A DNA stretch of 6,308 bases from CBFCZU01 sp965602635 (GCA_965602635.1 CBFCZU010000247.1:1-6308), one strand, 5' to 3'; shown: positions 1 through 5,770, counted from the first letter of the stretch. Notes: generated by a model not told the origin, from the sequence alone. Numbers and translations are program-made.

Positions 1-311
1 ATCCAACTCGCTGCGGAACTGCCGTCAAGACGTGCAACGGCTCCAGCCTGCCGCCCTACGGCCCAGTCCCGCAGACATCCGGCGTCCGGGCCTCCCGACC
101 CCCGCTCGCCAACCATTATGCTGTGTGCCTGGAGCCTTTGCAAGCGATTCCCAGGTATTGGCGGGCAGGGACCTCCCCCAAGAACGCGACACTACTTGGA
201 CCCCATCCAGTTACGCAAATATGGCATTTCTCCCCCATTCCCCCCTGATTCCCCCTACGCGGGCCTCCACCGGTCGCCCGTGCTATCCCCCCCGCCGTCG
301 CGGCCCGCGGC
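1..311. other. Left-edge region without a convincing gene
   Basis: No open frame here has a plausible start, ribosome binding site and protein-like composition; the frames that cross it are out-of-frame extensions around the sigma factor gene. On the minus strand it is the 3' flank of the sigma factor gene (stop codon at 312-314). It holds several cytosine runs on the plus strand (232-236, 240-245, 251-255, 287-293), which are guanine runs in the sigma factor transcript, and a possible promoter at 115-143 that points off the left edge. I see no hairpin followed by a T-run that would end the sigma factor transcript. Confidence 0.6.
115..143 (-). promoter_or_regulatory. Possible sigma-70-like promoter pointing off the left edge
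   Basis: Read on the minus strand, TTGCAA (138-143) and CATAAT (115-120) are separated by exactly 17 bases. The -10 matches the consensus TATAAT at 5 of 6 positions and the -35 matches TTGACA at 4 of 6. Transcription would start near 108 and leave the window at 1, giving a leader of over 100 bases or a small RNA. No start codon with a good ribosome binding site is visible between 108 and 1. This is a consensus match only, and chance matches occur. Confidence 0.3.
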
Positions 312-1106
312 CTATTGCGGCTGCAACTCCTTCTTGTTGCGTCGGAGGTGTTGTCTGAGGCGCTCCAGAATGGCCGAGTGCATCTGCGAGACACGCGACT
401 CCGAAAGTGCGAGCGTCTCGCCGATTTCCTTCATGGTCATTTCCTCGAAGTAGTAGAGGATGATTATCAGCCGCTCGGCCCGGCTGAGACCCCGCGTGAC
501 CCACTCCTTGACGTCCTTGCTCTGGAAGTGGCGGAACGGGTCTTCGCTGCGCTTGTCCTCGAGCACGTCGATTTCGCGAACGTCCCTGTTGTTGTCGGTT
601 TCGAACCATTTCCGCGACAAGCTCACCACTCCGACCGCCCGCGCGTCGCGCTGGAGCTTCCGGAAGTCGCGGAGGCTTATCCGCAGCTTCTTCGCCAGCT
701 CGTGCTCGCTTGGCCTGCGCCCCAGCTCCATCTCCAGCGCGCTGCGCGCCCGCTCGACCTGGTGCGCCCGGCTGCGCACCAGCCGAGGCACCCAGTCCAT
801 ACTCCGCAGCTCGTCCAGGATCGCCCCCCGGATTCGCTGGGCGCAGTATGTCTCGAACTTCACCCCCCGCGACAGGTCGAACGCCTTGATCGCGTCCAGG
901 AGCCCGAAGATGCCCGCAGAGATGAGGTCGTCCGTCTCAACCTCCTCGGGCAACTTGGCCGAAAGCCTCTCCGCCGTGTAGCGCACGATCGGCAGATAGT
1001 GCTCCATCAGCCTGTTGCGAACCTTCTTGGTGCGACGCTTGTCGAACTCCTTCCACCATCGCGAGACCGTTTCAGCATCTGCTACTGCGGTTGCCGTGGT
1101 CGTCAT
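312..1106 (-). CDS. RNA polymerase sigma factor, FliA/WhiG-type sigma-70 family
   Basis: A 264-residue sigma factor that would direct core RNA polymerase to an alternative promoter class. Region 2 spans about residues 28-105 and includes NRLMEHYLPIVRYTAERL, the core-binding segment DDLISAGIFGLLDAIKAFD, and the FliA/WhiG signature GVKFETYCAQRIRGAILDEL followed by MDWVPRLVRSRA. Region 3 (about 108-165) carries LGRRPSEHELAKKL. Region 4 (about 205-255) ends in the helix-turn-helix MTMKEIGETLALSESRVSQM. There is no region 1.1, as expected for this group. I chose the start at 1106 because GGAAGGAG lies 6 bases upstream. An in-frame ATG at 1169 would add 21 residues and also has a weaker site (AGAGG). 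No flagellar or chemotaxis gene lies nearby, so a flagellar role cannot be assumed; many planctomycete-like genomes carry orphan members. Family assignment is firm, regulon unknown. Confidence 0.93.
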   Translation of the reverse strand: MTTTATAVADAETVSRWWKEFDKRRTKKVRNRLMEHYLPIVRYTAERLSAKLPEEVETDDLISAGIFGLLDAIKAFDLSRGVKFETYCAQRIRGAILDELRSMDWVPRLVRSRAHQVERARSALEMELGRRPSEHELAKKLRISLRDFRKLQRDARAVGVVSLSRKWFETDNNRDVREIDVLEDKRSEDPFRHFQSKDVKEWVTRGLSRAERLIIILYYFEEMTMKEIGETLALSESRVSQMHSAILERLRQHLRRNKKELQPQ

Positions 1107-1112
1107 GACCCG

Positions 1113-1120
1113 CTCCTTCC
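1113..1120 (-). promoter_or_regulatory. Ribosome binding site deciding the sigma factor start
   Basis: GGAAGGAG on the minus strand, 6 bases before the ATG at 1104-1106. It is the best Shine-Dalgarno match in the window and is the reason for preferring this start over the in-frame ATG at 1167-1169. Confidence 0.75.
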
Positions 1121-1222
1121 CAACCTGCCGTCTCTGGCCTTGCGTTTCCGTCGGCACCGACACATCCATGTTGGCGCCTCTGCGTCACGACCCGCCGCCA
1201 CGCGGCCTCGGGGTAAAACACT

Positions 1223-1240
1223 TATGCTGCCTATGCTGCC
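1223..1240 (-). repeat. 9-bp exact tandem repeat in the sigma factor leader
   Basis: Two back-to-back copies of TATGCTGCC on the plus strand (GGCAGCATA on the minus strand), at 1223-1231 and 1232-1240. They lie about 120-135 bases upstream of the preferred sigma factor start. They could be paired binding sites for a regulator or a chance slippage product. Confidence 0.6.
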
Positions 1241-1423
1241 CTGCTACCACTACCCGCGTAGCTTACTTATCTTCGCTACTTTTACAAGGAAAATCACGCA
1301 GAAAATCCAAAAAATCTTTCCCGCAGCCTCGCTCTTTCCTAACCACTGGTTCCATAAGCCCTTAAGACTAGCCGCCTTCATTCTTGCATTCTCCGCCACC
1401 CAGAGCGGACCCCGGAGAGCCAC

Positions 1424-1870
1424 TCAGGCGCGTTGGTCAAGCTCGGCGAAGTGCGTCCGGATGTCCCGCAAGGACCTGTTACGGCCCTTAAGCTCCTCTA
1501 TCACGTCCAGCCGGCCGAAAACCGACTCATCGTAGAGCCGGTGCCCCCCCCTCGTGCGACGTGCCTCGGTGATCAGGCCCATCGTGGTGTAGTTGTGGAT
1601 CGTCTGCCGCGACACGCGTGAGTACTCGACGATCTCACTGATTCGGTATAGCTTCGGCGGGATGGGCCTTCTGGGCCCGCCCGGGCCGCCTGTCGCAGGT
1701 CCACCCCAGCCCAGCCCTGTTCCGCCGCCTGGCCCGCCTACGCCCATGGCCCCATCGCCTCCCAGGCCACCTGACCCCGCTGAGGGCACACCGGGGCCGG
1801 CCCCGTCGCTGCGCACGCTGCCCGACCCGCCCCCCGCCAGCCCCCGCACGTTCTCTTCATTACGATTCAT
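1424..1870 (-). CDS. MerR-family transcriptional regulator with glycine-rich N-terminus
   Basis: 148 residues in two parts. Residues 1-70 are low-complexity, dominated by Gly with Pro, Ala and Ser (for example GGPGGGTGLGWGGP). Residues about 73-140 form a MerR-type winged helix: LYRISEIVEYSRVSRQTIHNY is the helix-turn-helix with MGLI following, TRGGHRLYDES is the wing, and DVIEELKGRNRSLRDIRTHF resembles the following helices. No effector-binding domain or metal-binding cysteine pair follows; the protein stops after the DNA-binding part, unlike classic MerR, CueR or SoxR. Any signal must therefore come from the glycine-rich arm, a partner protein or promoter control. The ATG at 1868-1870 has only weak Shine-Dalgarno matches, so a start further inside the glycine-rich stretch is possible. 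It sits upstream of the sigma factor gene on the same strand, 317 bases away. The target is unknown. Confidence 0.85.
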   Translation of the reverse strand: MNRNEENVRGLAGGGSGSVRSDGAGPGVPSAGSGGLGGDGAMGVGGPGGGTGLGWGGPATGGPGGPRRPIPPKLYRISEIVEYSRVSRQTIHNYTTMGLITEARRTRGGHRLYDESVFGRLDVIEELKGRNRSLRDIRTHFAELDQRA

Positions 1871-1907
1871 TGTAGATTCTCGCAGTTACCTTTTACATTT
1901 TGCAAAG

Positions 1908-1936
1908 CGTATAATGCCCCCTCGCGGGCCTGTCAA
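1908..1936 (-). promoter_or_regulatory. Sigma-70-like promoter for the MerR gene
   Basis: On the minus strand a perfect TTGACA (1931-1936) is followed by a 17-base spacer and TATACG (1908-1913, 4 of 6 matches to TATAAT). The predicted start near 1901 leaves a leader of about 30 bases before the ATG at 1870. It lies in an AT-rich island within a GC-rich sequence. The consensus -35, correct spacing and correct position make this the best-supported promoter in the window. Confidence 0.6.
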
Positions 1937-1958
1937 CCCCTTTTCAGCAAAAAAGGGG
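1937..1958. repeat. Perfect inverted repeat abutting the MerR promoter
   Basis: CCCCTTTT (1937-1944), a 6-base loop CAGCAA, then AAAAGGGG (1951-1958): an 8-bp perfect dyad. It starts at the base next to the -35 box of the MerR gene promoter. It could be an operator for a dimeric regulator, including the MerR protein itself, or a hairpin. It is not followed by a clean T-run in either direction, so a terminator role is less likely. Confidence 0.6.
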
Positions 1959-2169
1959 AAAATCTTGTCCGGCCGCTCCAATAGGCCCGCCGCTCGCGGC
2001 TGCAACCCATGCATCAGCCCCCCAGCATTGATGCCATTAGGCCTTCTACATCAAGCGTTTATGGCGCGCCTCCCGGGTACGGCCGGGTCCTTGCCTCTTC
2101 CGCCGCAGCCATCCCGGGTCCGGGAGTCGCCATCATCTGCCCCCGGCCCCTCCTCCTCGCGACTTCGTC

Positions 2170-2200
2170 CTGTCGCCGGGTACCTCCGGCGCGCTACAAT
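2170..2200 (+). promoter_or_regulatory. Possible promoter of the methyltransferase gene with spacer dyad
   Basis: TACAAT at 2195-2200 matches the -10 consensus at 5 of 6 positions and lies 23 bases before the start codon. The best -35 candidate is weak: CTGTCG at 2170-2175 (3 of 6), with a 19-base spacer. Most of the spacer is occupied by a dyad, GCCGG (2175-2179) and CCGGC (2186-2190), around GTACCT. An over-long spacer carrying a dyad is the arrangement MerR-family activators use, so control by the divergent MerR gene is conceivable but unproven. Confidence 0.35.
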
Positions 2201-2210
2201 GCCCGCGCTC

Positions 2211-2216
2211 AGGGAG
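2211..2216 (+). promoter_or_regulatory. Ribosome binding site of the methyltransferase gene
   Basis: AGGGAG, 7 bases before the ATG at 2224, supports this start over any internal one. Confidence 0.65.
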
Positions 2217-2223
2217 ATCGCAC

Positions 2224-3099
2224 ATGAACGCCATCAGCGAGCAGTTCGCGGGGGCCGTTACCGTCAGCGACGGGGCTTGGGGCACGCAGCTCCAGGCCGC
2301 CGGCCTGCCGGGCGGGGCCTGCCCCGACGGCTGGAACGTGACCAACCCGGCCGCCGTTGAGGCAGTCGCGCAGGCCTACGTCGAGGCCGGGTCGCAGGTC
2401 ATCCTCACCAACACGTTCCGGTCCAACCGCTTCGCCCTGGCCCACTGGGATCAGGCCGACCAGGCCGCGGCGCTGGCCGAGGCCGGAGCCGCCATCAGCC
2501 GCCGCGCGGCCGGTGCGCGGGCGAAGGTTTTCGGCTCGATCGGGCCGACCGGCAAGGTCGTCATGATGGGCGAGGTGCCGGAGGAGGATCTGCTCTCGGC
2601 CTTCTCGGAGCAGGCGGCGGCCTTGGCCCGTGGCGGGGCCGATGCGATCCTGCTCGAGACCTTCACCGAGCTGGCCGAGGCCATGCTCGCCGCGCGGGCC
2701 GCCCGCGAGTCCACCGAGCTACCCGTGGTGGTGAGCATGACGTTCGACTCGGGCCCGGACAAGACCAACACGGTGATGGGCGTCTCGCCGGCCGATCTGG
2801 CGACCGCCGCGGCCGAGGCCGGTGCAGCCGCCGTGGGCGCCAACTGCGGCACCGGGCCGGAGAACTACGTCGCGGTCGCGGCCCTGCTGCGGGCGGCGAC
2901 CGACATGCCGGTCTGGATCAAGCCCAACGCCGGTCTGCCGGTGGTGCGAGGCGGCGAGACGGTTTACCCCATGGGCGCGGCCGAGTTCGCCGGCTTCGCG
3001 CCGAAGCTGGCCGAGGTCGGGGCGAGCTTCATCGGCGGCTGCTGCGGGACCACGCCCGCCCACGTCCGCGCCCTGCGGACCGCAGTGGACGCCATGTGA
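2224..3099 (+). CDS. Homocysteine S-methyltransferase family protein (stand-alone domain)
   Basis: 291 residues covering one complete zinc-dependent homocysteine-binding barrel, the fold shared by betaine- and S-methylmethionine-homocysteine methyltransferases and the N-terminal module of MetH. The opening DGAWGTQLQAAGLPG (residues 16-30) and ILTNTFRSNRF (60-70) are family motifs. The three zinc-ligand cysteines are present: Cys208 in GANCGTGPE, and Cys273 and Cys274 in GGCCGTTPAHVRAL. SIGPTGK (105-111) and ADAILLETFTELAEA (139-153) resemble the MetH-type branch. It would transfer a methyl group to homocysteine to make methionine in the cytoplasm. The folate-, cobalamin- and activation domains of MetH are absent and not encoded next door, so the donor is unknown: a corrinoid protein encoded elsewhere, betaine or S-methylmethionine. 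Start supported by AGGGAG 7 bases upstream. It is monocistronic and converges on the PLD-like gene. Confidence 0.9.
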   Translation: MNAISEQFAGAVTVSDGAWGTQLQAAGLPGGACPDGWNVTNPAAVEAVAQAYVEAGSQVILTNTFRSNRFALAHWDQADQAAALAEAGAAISRRAAGARAKVFGSIGPTGKVVMMGEVPEEDLLSAFSEQAAALARGGADAILLETFTELAEAMLAARAARESTELPVVVSMTFDSGPDKTNTVMGVSPADLATAAAEAGAAAVGANCGTGPENYVAVAALLRAATDMPVWIKPNAGLPVVRGGETVYPMGAAEFAGFAPKLAEVGASFIGGCCGTTPAHVRALRTAVDAM

Positions 3100-3117
3100 G
3101 CCGCGCGCCGCCGCGGC
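3100..3117. terminator. Possible shared hairpin in the convergent gap
   Basis: GCCGCG (3100-3105) and CGCGGC (3112-3117) can pair around a 6-base loop. This fills most of the 25 bases between the stop codons of the methyltransferase gene (3097-3099) and the PLD-like gene (3125-3127). The hairpin reads the same on both strands and is placed where a bidirectional terminator would sit, but no T-run follows in either direction, so it does not meet the usual intrinsic-terminator rule. Confidence 0.3.
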
Positions 3118-3124
3118 CCCCGCA

Positions 3125-3649
3125 TCAGAGACTCGGCTCCTCCAGTGGCTCGGGGCAGTGCTCCTTTCTGCCGCAGTCGCCGCACTGGCCGCCGTTCCAT
3201 ATCCCGTCGAGCATGTCGGTGACCGCGTCGATCAGCGCGACCTCGTCGGTCCAGACGCCGGCCTCGAAGTTCCTCCTGCCGGCGGACTTCGCCCCCAGCC
3301 CCGCGCCGGTGAGGTTGGCCGAGCCGAGGTACATCGCCCGCCCGTCGGCGATTACCGCCTTGGCGTGGACGCGGGGGCATCGCCGCATGGTCAGGTTCTC
3401 CGGCACGCCCGCCCTGAGCCTCTCGAGGAACGGCCCCGACGGCACGCCGCTGTGCAGCAGTCGGACCTCCACTCCGCGGTCGGAGAGCTCGTCGAAGACG
3501 TCCACGATGCTCCTTGCCCGCCCGGCCCCCGCCGGAACGTGGAGGTCCTTCACGTTGGCCGTCGCGATGAACAGCCTGTGGCGGCAGGCTCTAAGTGCTT
3601 CCCGCAGCACGCCTTCCAGATGCTCCCTGTTGAGTATAAGCCGCGTCAT
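3125..3649 (-). CDS. Phospholipase D-superfamily protein, single HKD motif
   Basis: 174 residues with one complete HKD active site: His95, Lys97 and Asp102 in VHAKAVIADGRAMYLGSANL, with Ser110 and Asn112 in the following GSANLTGAGLG. The segment NFEAGVW (127-133) matches the strand that usually follows. Early strands are visible at HRLFIATANVKDL (24-36) and VEVRLLHSGVP (60-70). With one HKD motif the protein would be expected to act as a homodimer, like the Nuc-type endonucleases. Substrates in this superfamily include phospholipids and DNA, so the substrate cannot be called. The tail has Cys156, Cys159 and Cys165 (CGDCGRKEHC), which may bind metal. No signal peptide is visible, so it is probably cytoplasmic. 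It begins 12 bases after the aroB stop; its GAGG (3660-3663) overlaps that stop, which suggests coupled translation. Why it accompanies aroB is unclear. Confidence 0.85.
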   Translation of the reverse strand: MTRLILNREHLEGVLREALRACRHRLFIATANVKDLHVPAGAGRARSIVDVFDELSDRGVEVRLLHSGVPSGPFLERLRAGVPENLTMRRCPRVHAKAVIADGRAMYLGSANLTGAGLGAKSAGRRNFEAGVWTDEVALIDAVTDMLDGIWNGGQCGDCGRKEHCPEPLEEPSL

Positions 3650-3661
3650 GACGCGTCTGCC

Positions 3662-4786
3662 TCACCGCCCGAGGGCGGCAATCGCCGCGGCGACCTGCTC
3701 GCCGGTAACGTCGTCGAAGATGCCGACTGTCCCTAAATTCGTCGGCAGGACGAACCTGACGACGCCGCCGCGTGCCTTCTTGTCATGCGACATGATCTCC
3801 GCCAGCCGCGCCGGGTCGCGGCACTCGGCCGGGGCCCCCGGCAGGTCGGCGAAGCTCACCGGCAGCGACAGGGCCGCGAGGATTCCGCCGACCCGCTCGC
3901 CCGCCGCCGCCTCGATCAGTCCGCGGGCGACGGCAATGTGGCAGGCGGCGACCATCCCCAGCGCGACGGCCTGGCCGTGGGAGACCGCCCCGTAGCCGGC
4001 GGCCGCCTCTATCGCGTGGCCGATCGTGTGACCGAAGTTCAGGTGCGCCCGCTCGCCCGACTCGCGCTCGTCGGCCGAGACCACCGCCGCCTTGATCGCG
4101 ACGTTCCGCGCGATCAGCTCGGCCAGCACCTCCTCGTCGGCAGCGAGGATCGCCTCGGCGCCGTCCTCGATGAACTCCAGCAGCTCGGCGTCGCGGATGA
4201 CGGCGTGCTTGACGCACTCGGCCAGGCCGTCGCCGAGCCCGCCGGCGGGCAGCGTCCGGAGCGTTACCGGGTCGATGACCACCGCCCGCGGCTGGTGGAA
4301 GGCCCCGATGAGGTTCTTTCCGGCGGGCGCGTCGAGGGCGGTCTTTCCGCCGACGGAGGCATCGACCGCTGCCAGGAGCGTGGTCGGGACCGTAACGAAG
4401 GGCAGCCCGCGCAGCGCGGTCGCGGCGACGAACCCGCCCAGGTCGCCCACCACGCCGCCGCCGAGCGCGACGATCAGCGTCGCCCGGTCGATCGGCGGGT
4501 CGAGCGCGAGCAGGCGGTCCATCACGGCCTCGTACGTGGCCAGGCGCTTGTGCTCCTCGCCGGCGGGGAAGTCGATGACATCGGCTGCCAGCCCGCCGCG
4601 CGCCAGCGCCTCGGCCGCCCGGTCGGCGTAGAGCGCCGCGACGTTGGTGTCGGTGATGACCACCGCCCTGCCCGTCTCGGCCAGCGGGGCCGCCACGTCG
4701 CCAAGCTCGCCGAGCAGGCCGGCGCCGACACTCACCTCGTACGAGCGGTCGCCCAGCTCAACTGGAATCTTTCGCGTCTTTGCCAT
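3662..4786 (-). CDS. aroB: 3-dehydroquinate synthase
   Basis: 374 residues. AroB converts 3-deoxy-D-arabino-heptulosonate 7-phosphate to 3-dehydroquinate, the second step of the shikimate pathway to aromatic amino acids, using NAD and a divalent metal in the cytoplasm. Visible signatures are GGGVVGDLGGFVAAT (109-123, nucleotide binding), PTTLLAAVDASVGGKTA (134-150), NLIGAFHQP (158-166), HLNFGHTIGHAIE (248-260) and SHGQAVALGMV (269-279). Metal ligands Glu190, His253 and His270 are all present, with the same mutual spacing as Glu184, His247 and His264 of the E. coli enzyme. Length is normal. The frame is open further upstream to 4900, but those 38 codons are a shadow of the preceding gene. The start at 4786 has GGAAG 6 bases upstream (4793-4797) and gives a typical AroB N-terminus. 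It overlaps the end of the membrane protein gene by 29 bases, so the two are probably co-translated. Confidence 0.97.
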   Translation of the reverse strand: MAKTRKIPVELGDRSYEVSVGAGLLGELGDVAAPLAETGRAVVITDTNVAALYADRAAEALARGGLAADVIDFPAGEEHKRLATYEAVMDRLLALDPPIDRATLIVALGGGVVGDLGGFVAATALRGLPFVTVPTTLLAAVDASVGGKTALDAPAGKNLIGAFHQPRAVVIDPVTLRTLPAGGLGDGLAECVKHAVIRDAELLEFIEDGAEAILAADEEVLAELIARNVAIKAAVVSADERESGERAHLNFGHTIGHAIEAAAGYGAVSHGQAVALGMVAACHIAVARGLIEAAAGERVGGILAALSLPVSFADLPGAPAECRDPARLAEIMSHDKKARGGVVRFVLPTNLGTVGIFDDVTGEQVAAAIAALGR

Positions 4787-5723
4787 TGTTTTCTTCCGCC
4801 TGCTTTTCGCGCCGGGCCAGGTAGTCGGCCACCTCCCGGCGAAGATCCTCGTCCACATCCTCAGCGGCCGCCTGGCTTTCCTCGGCGCCGCGCCGGGCAT
4901 CCTCGAACCGCGCCGGCCGATAGCCGCCCGCCTTGGGGGCCGCCCTGCCGATCTTCCGCCTCAGCAGGATGAAGGCGACCAGCAGCACCACCACCAGGCC
5001 GAAAACGACGTAGAACATCACCGGCACGCGGCCGGGGGGCACCGCCACCGTGTAGGCCCGCCGCGCCACGATTACCGCGTACTCCTTCTTCACCGCCGGG
5101 TCGCTGTAGTCCGTGTCTTCGGGCAGCGTTGCCCGCTTGAGGAAGATGCCGGCGAACTCCACCGGCTGGTACTTCGCCAGGCCCTTTGGCGGCTCCCGCC
5201 CCATCACCACGACCATCCGCCTGGGCGGGACGTCCCTGCCGAACTCGACGATGACGTCCATCGCCCACACGCCCCTGGGGTAAGGCCAGCGGAGGGTCCG
5301 GCTCGCCGTCTGCGTCAGGTCGGTGACGCGTCCTGCGTATCGCCCGCTGACGTGGATCAACTGGCCGCGGTAGCGAGCGGGGCTGCTCCAGAGGTTCAGC
5401 AGGTTCGGCCGGTCGGCCTGGTCGAGGACGGCCCTGCCCTCGGGCAGCATTTCCGCCCGCCGCAGCAGGACGTACAGGGCCGGGATGTCGAACTCGCCGC
5501 GGTCCTCCACGTCGGCGAGGATGATGGCCTCGGCCAGGGTGTATTTGAGCGCCTCGGCGGCGGTGGCGGCCTGGACGATGGGCGGCAGCTCCGGGCGGGT
5601 CGCCGGCGCCGACGCGGCAGGACGACTCTCAGCCGCCGCCAGCACGACCGACAGCAGCACCGCGGCGACCGGGGCAACCATCCCCGAGCCCGCGGCACAA
5701 GTTTTTGCCGTCGCCACGTCCAT
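4758..5723 (-). CDS. Secreted/anchored membrane protein of unknown function
   Basis: I do not recognise this family. With the start at 5723 the product has 321 residues. Residues 1-31 look like a signal peptide (hydrophobic MVAPVAAVLLSVVLAAA with an AAA cleavage site). Residues about 32-232 would be exported and include PARYRGQLIHVSGRYAGRV (115-133) and VEFAGIFLKRATL (188-200), beta-rich stretches that could belong to an OB-like barrel, though that is a guess. A single membrane helix, VMFYVVFGLVVVLLVAFILL (235-254), is followed by RRKIGR and a charged, Glu/Arg-rich cytoplasmic tail that may be helical. The predicted topology is outside-to-inside. The start at 5723 has GAGG 7 bases upstream and opens the signal peptide. 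The frame continues upstream to 6053, but that part translates the repeat array and is rejected. First gene of the unit with aroB and the PLD-like gene. Confidence 0.8.
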   Translation of the reverse strand: MDVATAKTCAAGSGMVAPVAAVLLSVVLAAAESRPAASAPATRPELPPIVQAATAAEALKYTLAEAIILADVEDRGEFDIPALYVLLRRAEMLPEGRAVLDQADRPNLLNLWSSPARYRGQLIHVSGRYAGRVTDLTQTASRTLRWPYPRGVWAMDVIVEFGRDVPPRRMVVVMGREPPKGLAKYQPVEFAGIFLKRATLPEDTDYSDPAVKKEYAVIVARRAYTVAVPPGRVPVMFYVVFGLVVVLLVAFILLRRKIGRAAPKAGGYRPARFEDARRGAEESQAAAEDVDEDLRREVADYLARREKQAEENNGKDAKDSS

Positions 5724-5741
5724 TGGCCGACCTCGGCGACG

Positions 5742-5770
5742 ATTGTAGGCCAAGCCGCCGCGGTTGTACA
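5742..5770 (-). promoter_or_regulatory. Likely promoter of the membrane protein-aroB-PLD operon
   Basis: On the minus strand TGTACA (5765-5770, 4 of 6 matches to TTGACA) and TACAAT (5742-5747, 5 of 6 to TATAAT) are 17 bases apart. Transcription would begin near 5735, only about 12 bases before the start codon, so the GAGG ribosome site (5731-5734) would sit at the very 5' end. The same TACAAT box lies 23 bases before the methyltransferase start codon, which supports a shared promoter style. The short leader is the main doubt. Confidence 0.4.

Larger units (their letters stand above)
1107..1423 (-). other. AT-rich leader between the MerR gene and the sigma factor gene
   Basis: 317 bases without a gene under the preferred sigma factor start (254 if translation starts at 1169). 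Positions 1260-1325 are markedly AT-rich for this genome. They carry A-runs on the plus strand at 1290-1293, 1302-1305 and 1309-1314, which suggests an upstream promoter region for the sigma factor gene. I could not fix one clear -35/-10 pair: TTGTAA on the minus strand (1281-1286) has no good partner at 16-18 bases. Just after the MerR stop, TCTCCG (1390-1395) and CGGAGA (1413-1418) could pair around a 17-base loop, but no T-run follows, so this is at best a weak terminator. Confidence 0.5.
1871..2223. other. Divergent control region between the MerR and methyltransferase genes
   Basis: 353 bases without a gene. The left part holds the MerR promoter and its flanking dyad. The right part holds the likely promoter of the methyltransferase gene. 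Between them are short GC-rich dyads, such as TCCCGG (2112-2117) and CCGGGA (2120-2125) around a 2-base gap. I looked for SAM- or SAH-riboswitch-like cores, which often precede methionine genes. I found none, and the likely promoter at 2195-2200 leaves only about 20 bases of leader. Confidence 0.5.

Noticed and set aside
315..1535. Long plus-strand frames of 406 and 173 residues over the sigma factor gene
   Set aside because: Antisense shadows of a clear sigma factor gene, created by high GC content; no protein-like motifs.
1893..1898. Minimal start-stop ATGTAA in the MerR gene leader
   Set aside because: It has no ribosome site close enough on a leader of about 30 bases and is likely chance.
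1960..2223. SAM or SAH riboswitch before the methyltransferase gene
   Set aside because: No recognisable conserved core, and the likely promoter leaves only about 20 bases of leader.
4787..4900. 38-residue N-terminal extension of AroB
   Set aside because: It is an out-of-frame reading of the upstream gene. The normal AroB N-terminus and a GGAAG site support 4786.
3785..4972. Long plus-strand frames over aroB and the membrane gene (395 and 448 residues)
   Set aside because: Antisense shadows of genes with complete family motifs, or frames of unknown type on the opposite strand with Arg/His/Pro-rich composition.
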